Origin: an uncultured Lachnospiraceae bacterium
GTDB lineage: Bacteria; Bacillota; Clostridia; Lachnospirales; Lachnospiraceae
Assembly: GCA_947172645.1 (NCBI GenBank)
Contig: CAMWBY010000010.1
Coordinates: 80,772-144,771 of the forward strand
DNA length: 64,000 nucleotides
Direction: 5' to 3'
Shown here: in pieces, positions 54,657-63,568 of the stretch
How positions within the stretch are numbered: the first letter of the stretch is position 1
Layout: every line of letters begins with the position of its first letter
Made by a program: the position numbers and the translations under genes
Notes under the pieces: model-generated
Databases searched by the model: none
The model's input: the letters and a program-made list of their open reading frames with translations, nothing else
Told to the model about the DNA's origin: nothing

Positions 54657-54929
54657 CTAAATTCTGTGCATCTGGTTAAAAATTTCTTCTTTCTGGCATT
54701 TGATAATGACGCCGATGCTCTCTCCGACCTGCTCCAACTCTCTCACAATAATACCGAAATCCTTGTCCGTCTGGTTCGTATCCACAATCATCATCATATT
54801 AAAATAGTCCTGCACAATGGTCTGTGAAATATCCAGGATATTAATCTGGTTTTCCGCCAGATAAGTGCACACCCTGGCGATAATTCCTACCGTATCTTTT
54901 CCCACAACCGTAATAATTGTCTTTTTCAT
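54657..54929 (-). CDS. ACT-domain protein (UPF0237)
   Basis: The 90-residue protein is mainly an ACT domain: TIITVVGKDTVGIIARVCTY and NILDISQTIVQDYFNMMMIV. It resembles the GcvR regulatory domain. GGAGGAAACG fixes the ATG at 54929. Paired with the DUF711 gene, it probably senses a small molecule for it. Confidence 0.92.
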   Translation of the reverse strand: MKKTIITVVGKDTVGIIARVCTYLAENQINILDISQTIVQDYFNMMMIVDTNQTDKDFGIIVRELEQVGESIGVIIKCQKEEIFNQMHRI

Positions 54930-54962
54930 CGTTTCCTCCAAGCCTTTCTTTTGCTATGTAAA

Positions 54963-55760
54963 TTATATTTCAATCATCTGCGACACTTCGCTGCGCTTCG
55001 CCACGTACAGCGGAAAATCATCGCCTCTATAAGGCGTATCTGACATTGTCACCTCAACCCTGACTGTCTCATAAGCAAGCTCCGGCAGGTTATTGTCCTG
55101 GCTCAAATGTCCAAGCACCACTGCCCGCATATCATCATGCAAGACCCTGCCAAGCAGCTTTCCCGCCGCCTCGTTGGATAAATGTCCCCGTTCCCCCAGA
55201 ATACGCTGCTTCAGATAATATGGATAGGGCCCGACCTGGAGCATGTTAATGTCATGGTTCGCCTCCAAGTACAATACATCCAAGTCCCTTAAACATTCCA
55301 CCGTATAATCGTTGTAATATCCCAAATCAGTGATTACGGCTACTTTCTGCTTGTCATGGCTGATACGGTATGCCACCGGTTCCGCGGCATCATGGGACGT
55401 CCGAATCGGATAGACGGTTACATCTTTCACGATACATTTTTCGTCCGCCTGAACGCACTGGAATAACGAATCGTCGATTTTCCCCAGGGACTGCGCCTGC
55501 CTGATTGCCTTAATCGTGCCCTTCGTAGCGTAAATCGGTACGCCGTATTTCCTGGCAAGCACCCCCAGACCGTTGATATGGTCCGCGTGTTCATGGGTGA
55601 TAAAAATGGCGTCAATCTCGCTCATTTTAATGCCAAGCTCTTCCAGGCCCGCCTCCGTCCGCTTACCGCTGATTCCCACATCCATCAGAAGATGCGTGGC
55701 GTCAGAGCCTACATAAACACAATTACCGCTGCTTCCGCTAGCTATACTGCATAATCTCAT
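54963..55760 (-). CDS. MBL-fold hydrolase, WalJ/YycJ-like
   Basis: The 265-residue metallo-beta-lactamase-fold enzyme has FITHEHADHINGLG, the HxHxDH zinc motif, and further ligands in RTSHDAAEP and VLGHLSQDN. The N-terminus MRLCSIASGSSGNCVYVGSD matches YycJ/WalJ, a 5'-3' DNA exonuclease-like protein linked to repair or wall regulation. It is not in a walRK operon here. Confidence 0.9.
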   Translation of the reverse strand: MRLCSIASGSSGNCVYVGSDATHLLMDVGISGKRTEAGLEELGIKMSEIDAIFITHEHADHINGLGVLARKYGVPIYATKGTIKAIRQAQSLGKIDDSLFQCVQADEKCIVKDVTVYPIRTSHDAAEPVAYRISHDKQKVAVITDLGYYNDYTVECLRDLDVLYLEANHDINMLQVGPYPYYLKQRILGERGHLSNEAAGKLLGRVLHDDMRAVVLGHLSQDNNLPELAYETVRVEVTMSDTPYRGDDFPLYVAKRSEVSQMIEI

Positions 55761-55799
55761 AATTTGTATCTTTTCTTTCTGTATTTTGTTGTACCAACC

Positions 55800-58295
55800 T
55801 CAATGCTTCCAGTAAATCTCAATCACATCTCCGCTGTAGATTGCCTCCATATATTTCGCATCCCTGCCGTTTAACCGGGTTGCAATCCCGCTGCCCTGGG
55901 GCTTGGAAAGGTCAAAATCAATGTATTGGAAGACATCCACAAACACATATTGCTGCTTGCCGGACAGACACACCTGCATACCGTTCACCGTCACATATAT
56001 GGTGCCTCCCGACTGTTTCCCCTGCCCGCGCGCTGCTTCTTCCTTGTCTTCCCCGGCGCTCTCCTTCTCCTGGGAAGGGGATGTACTCTCTGCGGCTGCC
56101 TCCGGCGCCGCCGCCTGCTCCGTCTGATTCATAACCGGAATCATATTATCCGTGCTGTTATCCGCACCTGCCGCCGCGTCAGAAGCTTGCATCTTATTGT
56201 CTGTCTGTAGGCCTGCCTCCGGCGCACTATTTGCCATATCTGCCATATTGCTGCCTGCGCCTGCCATATTGCTGTCCACGTCCGGCATTGTGCCTGTCGC
56301 ATGGCTGTCCGTGCCTGACGGCGTTTCCGCCGCCGCGCCGTCACTGTCTACGGCCTGCTTTCTATCTGCGCTGTCAGCCGATACGCCGGTTCCTCCGTCC
56401 GTCCATGCCGTACTGTCCTGTGCCGTCACGCCGTCTTCCGTCTCGTCACTGCCATAATAAGTGCCGTCGTCTTCCGGCAGGTCAGCGAAGGAATCCGCAG
56501 CGCCGCTTTCATATTTATCCCGGTCGGACAACTGCAACTGTTCCATTGTCCAGACTACAGAGAAATTTTCATATACCTTGGTATCCATATCCGCCAGTTT
56601 GTTGTTCACATAGATATTCATCTCCTGATTGATGACCACATCCATAAACTCCGCCACCTGACGCACCGTATAGTAGCTGAGTATTTCAATATTGTCGTTG
56701 TCCTGTATGCTGTAATAGCCGGACTGTAGTTCACCATTCACGCTGACAAACTTAGGCAGGTCGATTCTCTTCTCATTTACTTCCACATGCATGGTAGCGC
56801 CGTATTCCGGGAGCTGGTTCACGTCAAGATGGGCCGCCTCCCCCGCCGTGGAAACTTTCACCCTAATCTGGTCGTTTGCATGGATTGGCGTATAGATATC
56901 GGCCTCATTGCCGTTGACGGTAATCACCGCCGCCTCGCCGAGCATTCCTCTTGCGATACGCGGCTTGCCGTTCACGATATAATTCAGCTCCTTGCCACGT
57001 TTCGGGAACAGCCCGTCATTGGCGAACTCCGCCTGCATTGCCGCATCTACCACCGCCACTTTATTATTATCGTAAATCTTGATTCTCTGGTCGTTAAAAT
57101 ACACGAAGATAAAATTGTTGCTCTGCTCATAGAAACTCAGGCAGATACCAATCGGCGTAACCATCAGGGAATCCCGTCTGGCGCTTTCTTCCAGGAACTC
57201 GATGTTGCGCATCACTTCCTCGCCTCTTACCGCAACCCTTTCCCTCTGTATGCCGAGCTGGTCCGCCAGTGCGTCCGTATATCCCGGAAGCCTGCCGCCC
57301 CCGCCGACCACGAACACGGCGCTGACCGAACGGTCGCCGTTCAGCTCCTTAATCTTATCGGCCACCTGCTTGGTCATATCGCCAATCACCTCAGCCGTCA
57401 CTTCCGCAATCTTTTCCGATGAAATCGTCTGGGTCAACCCCATAATATCCTGGTACTCCACATTCTCGTGAATGCCCGCTTCTCTTTTGATTTGCTCCGC
57501 CGTAGCGAAATCCACAAGACAATGCCTGGCAACCACTTCCGTCAGACTGTCTCCCGCAATCGGTATCATGCCATAGGCAATGATACTGCCGTCCTTCGTG
57601 ACGGAAATATCGGAAGTTCCGGCGCCCACGTCAACCAACGCGATATTTAACATACGGTACATCTCCGGGATTGCCACCTGGATTGCAGCAATCGGCTCCA
57701 ACGTCAGGTTCACCACCTCGAGCCCTGCTTCTCCCACCGCCTTATACAGACCATCCACCACATCTTCCGGCAGGAAAGTGGCGATAATATCGGCCCCGAT
57801 GGTCTTGGCTTTATGCCCCTCCAGGTTTCCCATCGTATAACCGTTCATATAATAACGTACTACGGAATATCCCACACAATAAAACTTGAGGTCCGTATCG
57901 TTTTTCTCCAGAAACTCCTCATACGCCTTCTCCACGCCCAGAGAATCCAGGGCATAAATATCCTCCCCGTTAACTTCCCTGTCGCCGCCAAGCTCCGTAT
58001 CCACCCGCACCGTCACAGTCTTAAGGACGCGGCCCGCCGCAGCAATACACACGTCTCTCAAATTCCGTCCGATTCGGTCCTCCAGCTCCGTCTTGACTTC
58101 GCTAATCGTCTCGCCCACTTTATAAATATCGTGAATCTGGCCATCCAACATGGCCCTCGTCCCATGCTCCCTAATGCTCTGCGTGACAACGTAAAACTTC
58201 TCTCCCACGCGGTAGCCTACGGTTCCCACGATGCTTCTCGTCCCAATGTCCAAACCAAAAACCAACTGTCCCGGAAATTTCACTGCTTCTGACAC
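55800..58295 (-). CDS. FtsA/PilM-like actin-fold ATPase with extended C-terminus
   Basis: The 831-residue protein has an actin-type core (about 10-370): FGLDIGTRSIVGTVGYRV, VDVGAGTSDISVTKDGSI and VFVVGGGGRLPGYTDALADQ. Residues about 440-605 contain segments of the form VNG...D-x-I-x-I that look like small beta-grasp repeats. A low-complexity Ala/Asp/Ser/Gly linker (about 614-760) leads to a final similar module (TIYVTVNGMQVCL ... SGDVIEIYW). It lacks the amphipathic FtsA tail. The GTG start overlaps the coaE stop (TAGTG). A role in division or envelope assembly is inferred. Confidence 0.85.
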   Translation of the reverse strand: MSEAVKFPGQLVFGLDIGTRSIVGTVGYRVGEKFYVVTQSIREHGTRAMLDGQIHDIYKVGETISEVKTELEDRIGRNLRDVCIAAAGRVLKTVTVRVDTELGGDREVNGEDIYALDSLGVEKAYEEFLEKNDTDLKFYCVGYSVVRYYMNGYTMGNLEGHKAKTIGADIIATFLPEDVVDGLYKAVGEAGLEVVNLTLEPIAAIQVAIPEMYRMLNIALVDVGAGTSDISVTKDGSIIAYGMIPIAGDSLTEVVARHCLVDFATAEQIKREAGIHENVEYQDIMGLTQTISSEKIAEVTAEVIGDMTKQVADKIKELNGDRSVSAVFVVGGGGRLPGYTDALADQLGIQRERVAVRGEEVMRNIEFLEESARRDSLMVTPIGICLSFYEQSNNFIFVYFNDQRIKIYDNNKVAVVDAAMQAEFANDGLFPKRGKELNYIVNGKPRIARGMLGEAAVITVNGNEADIYTPIHANDQIRVKVSTAGEAAHLDVNQLPEYGATMHVEVNEKRIDLPKFVSVNGELQSGYYSIQDNDNIEILSYYTVRQVAEFMDVVINQEMNIYVNNKLADMDTKVYENFSVVWTMEQLQLSDRDKYESGAADSFADLPEDDGTYYGSDETEDGVTAQDSTAWTDGGTGVSADSADRKQAVDSDGAAAETPSGTDSHATGTMPDVDSNMAGAGSNMADMANSAPEAGLQTDNKMQASDAAAGADNSTDNMIPVMNQTEQAAAPEAAAESTSPSQEKESAGEDKEEAARGQGKQSGGTIYVTVNGMQVCLSGKQQYVFVDVFQYIDFDLSKPQGSGIATRLNGRDAKYMEAIYSGDVIEIYWKH

Positions 58296-58888
58296 TAACC
58301 TTCCCCCAATTTCTTATCAATCTGTTTATAGACACTCTCCAATGTTCCACTGTTATCAATCACCACAGAGCAGCGCCTGCGGAATTCCTCCGCCGAAAGC
58401 TGTCCCCGCATAATGCTGTCTATCTTGTCGTCGGTATATCCTCTGGATGCTTTCAGCCTGTCTCTTCTGACTTCCTCGTCCGTATGGATATACCACATCT
58501 CATCCACTATCTGTCCGTATCCGTCCTCAATCAGAAGCGCCGCTTCCAGGAAAAGATAGTCAATCCGTCCTACCTGCCGCTCTGCCGAAATCGCTTCCAT
58601 GATATAGTCTTTCACGGCGGGATGCACAATCCTGTTTACCTGCTCAAGAAGCCTCCTGTCACCGAAAATCTCCGCCGCCATCTTTCCTTTGTCAATCCTG
58701 CCATCCTCCGACAGAATCCCCCTGCCAAGAAGCGAGACAATCCGCCCGTAACAGACGCCTCCCGGCTCCTCCAACCCGTGCGCCACCTGGTCAGCGATGA
58801 TGACACGACAGGAAGTGTGTTCCTGCAAGTAAGACAGGATACGGGATTTCCCCGCACCCACGCCGCCCGTAATCCCGATTACTCTCAT
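58295..58888 (-). CDS. coaE: Dephospho-CoA kinase
   Basis: The 197-residue enzyme catalyses the last step of coenzyme A synthesis. MRVIGITGGVGAGKSRIL holds the P-loop; IADQVAHGLEEPG and RIVHPAVKDYI are typical. The gene follows polA, the common bacterial order. Confidence 0.95.
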   Translation of the reverse strand: MRVIGITGGVGAGKSRILSYLQEHTSCRVIIADQVAHGLEEPGGVCYGRIVSLLGRGILSEDGRIDKGKMAAEIFGDRRLLEQVNRIVHPAVKDYIMEAISAERQVGRIDYLFLEAALLIEDGYGQIVDEMWYIHTDEEVRRDRLKASRGYTDDKIDSIMRGQLSAEEFRRRCSVVIDNSGTLESVYKQIDKKLGEG

Positions 58889-58956
58889 CTTTTACCCCAT
58901 TTCTCTCCGCGCATCCCGGCTTGTGAAAGCATTCCGTTCGAGGCGTCTGCGCCTTG

Positions 58957-61668
58957 CTACTTCGCCTCATACCAGTCGCTTCCCGTGTGCAGGTCAATTT
59001 CCAGATTCACGGACAACTCGGCCGCATGCTGCATTTCCTCTGTCAGAATACGCCGCACCTGCTCTTCTTCTTCCGCCAGCGTCTCAATCAACAGCTCGTC
59101 GTGAACCTGCAAGATTAACCTGGATTCCAGATTCTCCTTGTGAAGCCTCTCCCAGACCCGTATCATGGCAATCTTCATGATATCCGCCGCGGTGCCCTGA
59201 ATCGGGGAATTCATAGCCACACGCTCCCCGAAAGAACGCTGCATGAAATTGCCGGAAGACAACTCCGGAATGGGTCTTCTGCGCCCGTACATCGTCTCCA
59301 CATAGCCGTTTTTCTTCGCATTCTCCACCATCGTATCGAGAAATTTCTTTACCTCCGGATATGTCTCGAAATACTGCTCTATATATTCCGCCGCTTCTTT
59401 CTTGGAAATGCTCAAATCCTGACTTAATCCGAAGGAACTGATACCGTATACAATACCGAAATTAACGGCCTTCGCGTTCCTTCTCTGCAAATCCGTCACT
59501 TCCTCAAAAGGCGTATGGAAAACCTTAGAAGCCGTGATACGGTGGATATCCTCATCCATCTTGTACGCCTCAATCAACTGCCTGTCGCCGGACATATGGG
59601 CAAGCACCCTCAGCTCAATCTGCGAGTAGTCCGCGTCCATAAACAGGAACCCTTCCATCGGCACAAACACCTTGCGGATTCTGCGCCCAAGCTCCATGCG
59701 CATCGGTATATTCTGCAAATTCGGCTCCGTGGAGCTGATACGCCCGGTGGCCGTGATTGTCTGGTTAAAAGTAGAATGGATTCTGCCGCCCTCGTCAATA
59801 TATGCCGCCAAACCGTCCGCATATGTGGATTTTAATTTCGCAAGCCCTCTGTATTCGAGAATATCCGATACCACCGGATATTCCGGCGCAAGCTTCTCCA
59901 ATACATCCGCGGCAGTAGAATACCCGGTTTTCGTCTTCTTGCCGCCCTGAATGCCCATCTTTACAAAAAGGACTTCGCCGAGCTGCTTCGGGGAATTAAT
60001 GTTAAATTCGCACCCCGCCTGCCTGTAAATAGACTGTTCCAGTTCCGCAATCCTGCCCACTAACGCTTCCCCGTAGGCCTTCAATTCATCCGGCTTCACA
60101 AGCACGCCATACTGTTCCATCTCATAGAGCGCCTTCGTAAGCGGCATCTCAATCTGATACATCAAATCATACATACCCTGCTCGCGCAGTTTCTCTCTTA
60201 AAAGAGGCGCCGCCGCCAGACAGACATAAGCGTTAAAGCAGGCAAACTCCACAAACGCCTCAGGGTTCGCATTGTAAGCATCGGCATAACCCGCTTTGCC
60301 ACAGACCTGGTTTCTGTCAGGAATCGTAAGCCCTAAGTATTCGCTGGCGATATCCTCCGCCGCATAATCATTTTTGAGAGGATTTAACAGATACGCCGCA
60401 ATCAGGATATCGAAATAATGTTCCTCACGGTAAGGCCCCATCACGTCTTCTGGCCCGCTCTCCCCGTCGCCTCTGTCTTCGATGCATCCGTATATTTTTT
60501 TGATATCAAAAACGCTTAGTTTACATAACTTCTCATCGTTCAGCCTGGCAATCTGACTGCACAGATACTGGGGCGTCACAAGCCCCTGGCAAGGTACAAA
60601 CCGGACTTCTTTCTCATGAACGGCAATGGCAGCTCCCATACAATCTTCCATGCCACCGCCGTCCGCAAAAACCGCCAAGCCAAATTCGCATTTCTCCGCT
60701 CCCTGCCCGGCCGTCCGGCATCGCGCGAACAATTCCTCCACTTCGGCAAATTCCGTCACTTCCCCAAAATATATTGTCTGCGGGTTTTTGACGGCCACAT
60801 CTTTCTCGAACCGGGAAAGCATATTTTTAAATTCAAGCTGCTTACACAGCACATATGCTTCCTCCGTATAGAAACTGCCCACCCTGGCATCCTCGAAACG
60901 GTAATCGATTGCGCTGTCCACATTGATGGTCGCTAACGTCTTGCTCAAATCGGCAAGCTCTTTATTGTTTATCAACGATTCGCGGATGGATTTCTTCGTG
61001 ATTTCTTCTACGTGGGCATATATATTATCCAGGGAACCAAATTGTACCATCAGTTCTGTCGCGGTTTTCTCCCCCACCTTGGGCACGCCGGGAATATTGT
61101 CCGCCGTATCTCCCATCAGGGCTTTCAAATCGATAAACTGAATCGGGTTGACCCGGTATTTATCCTCCACATCCTTCGCATAGTAATCCTCAATCTCTGT
61201 CCTGCCGCCCTTGGTCTTGGGAATCCTGATTTTAATATGGTCCGTGGCAACCTGCAGAAGGTCTCTGTCGCCGGAGACAAGCGCAACCTCCATGCCTTCC
61301 CGCTCACCGCGTTTCGCGATTGTCCCCAGGATATCGTCCGCCTCAAGTCCGGCTTTCTCCACGATACAGATTCCCATGGCCTGCAGCATCTGCTTCATCA
61401 CCGGTACTTGTTCCCTGAGTTCCGGCGGCATAGGCTTTCTTGTGCCTTTGTATTCCTTATAAATCTCATGGCGGAAAGTAGGCGCATGCACGTCAAACGC
61501 CACCGTCAGATAATCCGGCTGCTCTTCCTCCAAAATCTTAAACATAATATTCAGAAAACCGTACACCGCATTGGTGTGCAGTCCCTGTCCGTTCGTCAGG
61601 TCAGGCACTCCGTAAAATGCCCTGTGCAATATACTGTGTCCGTCTATCAATACAAGTTTCTGACCCAT
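58957..61668 (-). CDS. polA: DNA polymerase I
   Basis: The 903-residue protein has a 5'-3' exonuclease domain (1-290; LIDGHSILHRAFYGVPD, KAGLEADDILGTIAKRG, LKALMGDTADNIPGVPKVGE), a middle 3'-5' exonuclease-like domain and a polymerase domain (from about 490; DADYSQIELRVLAHMSGD, RRNAKAVNFGIVYGISSFGL, QVHDELLIE). The middle domain reads EFGLAVFADGG where proofreading enzymes have a D-x-E motif, so proofreading is probably absent, as in Bacillus polymerases. The start MGQKLVLIDGH at 61668 is chosen by homology; the frame is open 47 codons upstream. Confidence 0.95.
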   Translation of the reverse strand: MGQKLVLIDGHSILHRAFYGVPDLTNGQGLHTNAVYGFLNIMFKILEEEQPDYLTVAFDVHAPTFRHEIYKEYKGTRKPMPPELREQVPVMKQMLQAMGICIVEKAGLEADDILGTIAKRGEREGMEVALVSGDRDLLQVATDHIKIRIPKTKGGRTEIEDYYAKDVEDKYRVNPIQFIDLKALMGDTADNIPGVPKVGEKTATELMVQFGSLDNIYAHVEEITKKSIRESLINNKELADLSKTLATINVDSAIDYRFEDARVGSFYTEEAYVLCKQLEFKNMLSRFEKDVAVKNPQTIYFGEVTEFAEVEELFARCRTAGQGAEKCEFGLAVFADGGGMEDCMGAAIAVHEKEVRFVPCQGLVTPQYLCSQIARLNDEKLCKLSVFDIKKIYGCIEDRGDGESGPEDVMGPYREEHYFDILIAAYLLNPLKNDYAAEDIASEYLGLTIPDRNQVCGKAGYADAYNANPEAFVEFACFNAYVCLAAAPLLREKLREQGMYDLMYQIEMPLTKALYEMEQYGVLVKPDELKAYGEALVGRIAELEQSIYRQAGCEFNINSPKQLGEVLFVKMGIQGGKKTKTGYSTAADVLEKLAPEYPVVSDILEYRGLAKLKSTYADGLAAYIDEGGRIHSTFNQTITATGRISSTEPNLQNIPMRMELGRRIRKVFVPMEGFLFMDADYSQIELRVLAHMSGDRQLIEAYKMDEDIHRITASKVFHTPFEEVTDLQRRNAKAVNFGIVYGISSFGLSQDLSISKKEAAEYIEQYFETYPEVKKFLDTMVENAKKNGYVETMYGRRRPIPELSSGNFMQRSFGERVAMNSPIQGTAADIMKIAMIRVWERLHKENLESRLILQVHDELLIETLAEEEEQVRRILTEEMQHAAELSVNLEIDLHTGSDWYEAK

Positions 61669-61714
61669 ATCCCCTGAACCTTTCCAACTATAATCAAATA
61701 TCGGAATCCGAAAA

Positions 61715-62038
61715 TCACATTCGGAATACAATGCATAACGCAATAATAATCGACGCCGCCACAGCCGCTTCCAGGCACAACAATGTATACCACAACATCC
61801 TGTGCACATTAATACGGTGCTCAGCGCCCTGCAGTTTCATAAGAAGTTCTTTCTGTAAATTAAAATTGCTGCCTCCCTCAAGCCGTTCCAAGCCCTCTTC
61901 TACCAGAAATTGGATTGACAATTCCTCCATACATTCCGGACATCCCTCTATATGCTCCACAAATTCTTCTAATTTACTGCCATCCAACTCATCCTGCAGG
62001 AAGGAAGGTATTTTTTTCTCTGTCTCTTTACAGTCCAT
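61715..62038 (-). CDS. Zinc-finger (zf-HC2) anti-sigma-like membrane protein
   Basis: The 107-residue protein has an N-terminal HxxxCxxC motif in VEHIEGCPECMEELS and one C-terminal membrane helix (TLLCLEAAVAASIIIALCIV). This is the layout of short anti-sigma factors or cytoplasmic anchors. No sigma factor gene is adjacent. It ends 46 bases before polA. Confidence 0.8.
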   Translation of the reverse strand: MDCKETEKKIPSFLQDELDGSKLEEFVEHIEGCPECMEELSIQFLVEEGLERLEGGSNFNLQKELLMKLQGAEHRINVHRMLWYTLLCLEAAVAASIIIALCIVFRM

Positions 62039-62137
62039 ACCCCTGCCCTATCTTTCCGCATAACCTATTATGTGCCCACACAGATTTTATTATATACCAT
62101 AACAGTATCTTTTGAAAAGTCTTGGGCGGCAAAAAAT

Positions 62138-62175
62138 ATGCCGCAATATTCCGTATCATCCGAATATCGCGGCAT
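62138..62175 (-). terminator. Terminator after the bactofilin gene
   Basis: Stem ATGCCGC-AATATTC / GAATAT-GCGGCAT, followed on the minus strand by ATTTTTTG. Confidence 0.85.
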
Positions 62176-62190
62176 AATCCATCGCTATTT

Positions 62191-62667
62191 TTATTTTTTG
62201 CCTTTCTGGTTGTCGTCCGAAGTCTCAAGCAGATGCCCCTCATCTTGTTTGGCAGTGGGCAGCCCCAGCCTGCTTGTGTATTCTCCGGCCGCCGCTGCCT
62301 CAATAGCAGCCGTCATCGTGCATCGCCCGTCGAAACATGCGCCCTCGTCAATCACAAGGGAAGATGCGGTAATATTGCCTGCAATCTTACCTGTAGAGAG
62401 AAGTTCCAGTTTACCGCTGACAACGATATCACCGTCTACCTTACCTGAAATGATGACGCTCTGGGCGGTAATATTGCCTTTGACCTGTCCCGTAGCGCTT
62501 AGAATCAGTTTCTTCTCACATGTACAATTCCCGTTAATCACACCGTCAATCCGGATTGTCTCGGGGGATGCAAGGTCACCGTCAAAGACAGTTCCATCTC
62601 CAATCAGTGTGCCAACTTTTGTCTTCGCGTCATCCGCATAAGAATCATTTTTGTTTCTTCCTAGCAT
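62191..62667 (-). CDS. Bactofilin (DUF583)
   Basis: The 158-residue protein has the bactofilin beta-helix core: TLIGDGTVFDGDLASPETIR, GVINGNCTCEKKLILSATGQ, VKGNITAQSVIISGKVDGDI. Flexible tails flank it. Bactofilins polymerise without nucleotide and organise wall enzymes. The gene lies directly after a LytM-like membrane protein, the usual partner in shape control. Confidence 0.93.
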   Translation of the reverse strand: MLGRNKNDSYADDAKTKVGTLIGDGTVFDGDLASPETIRIDGVINGNCTCEKKLILSATGQVKGNITAQSVIISGKVDGDIVVSGKLELLSTGKIAGNITASSLVIDEGACFDGRCTMTAAIEAAAAGEYTSRLGLPTAKQDEGHLLETSDDNQKGKK

Positions 62668-62682
62668 AATTCCATTCTCCTT

Positions 62683-63468
62683 TTATCCTTTTGCTTCAAA
62701 TACATCCAACGGGTCTACCGGCTCTCCCTCATGGATTACCTGATAATCCAGTTGTATATTATTTGCTCCTAATGTGACTAAAGTGTCGCCTGCCTGAACC
62801 TGTGCGCCTTCCGTCTGCAAAGATTCGGCTTCCTGCAAAAACATGTAACGCGTCCTGTATCCGCCCTCATGTTCTATTTCAATAATCAACGGATAAGTAT
62901 CGTCAGAACCAACCGATACAATTGTACCGTCGCCTGTCGCAATCACATTCCCCGCATTCTGCGTGTCGATGGAAACATACGGATGGTCCTGGGCATATTT
63001 GACAGACACATCACCCTGTTCGGAATAGGGATAAAGCCCCGGGACAGGAACCTCCTGCTCCGCTTCCCCCGTCTCTTCGGCTTTGCCTGCATCACCTATC
63101 CCCATATTGGTTTTCGCCGCCTCAAGCAGCGCTTTGTTCTCCGTCGTCAGGGCATCGTTCTTATCGTTCAGCTCTGTCTTCTCCGCCTCCAACTGCCGCA
63201 CCAATTCTTCCTGGGACGCCAGTTTCTCCAAAAGCTCCTCCGAAGATGCATCGGATTCCCCCTTCGCAGACTTGCCCAAAGTCCCGCTCTGGTAACCCGT
63301 CCAATATTGATAAGCTAACCATCCACACACGATGCAGACAAGGAGTATCAATACAAAAACCCCTCTTAAAATCGAGCGTGAAATATGAATCTGCTTATTG
63401 CTTAATCCCGTATTGGAAATAAGCAGGACAGAGAAAGATTCTTTCCGCTTATGCTTGCGTTGTTTCAT
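62683..63468 (-). CDS. Membrane-anchored LytM/M23-like protein, catalytic residues degenerate
   Basis: The product has about 261 residues: a basic cytoplasmic start, one membrane helix (SILRGVFVLILLVCIVCGWL), a coiled coil (ELLEKLASQEELVRQLEAEK region) and a C-terminal LytM barrel (VIATGDGTIVSVGSDDTYPL ... GEPVDPLDVF). The usual YAHL and HxH metal-binding motifs read YMFL and NNIQLDYQV, so zinc peptidase activity is unlikely. Like EnvC or NlpD it may activate another hydrolase. The ATG at 63468 follows GGAG. Confidence 0.85.
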   Translation of the reverse strand: MKQRKHKRKESFSVLLISNTGLSNKQIHISRSILRGVFVLILLVCIVCGWLAYQYWTGYQSGTLGKSAKGESDASSEELLEKLASQEELVRQLEAEKTELNDKNDALTTENKALLEAAKTNMGIGDAGKAEETGEAEQEVPVPGLYPYSEQGDVSVKYAQDHPYVSIDTQNAGNVIATGDGTIVSVGSDDTYPLIIEIEHEGGYRTRYMFLQEAESLQTEGAQVQAGDTLVTLGANNIQLDYQVIHEGEPVDPLDVFEAKG

Positions 63469-63568
63469 AAAGCTCTCCATTCCGCCGCTATATCTGACGG
63501 CATAATATTTACTATCCCGGTTGCAGAAAACAAAAGATAATCTGCGGCCCGACATCGCGCTCCGGCTA

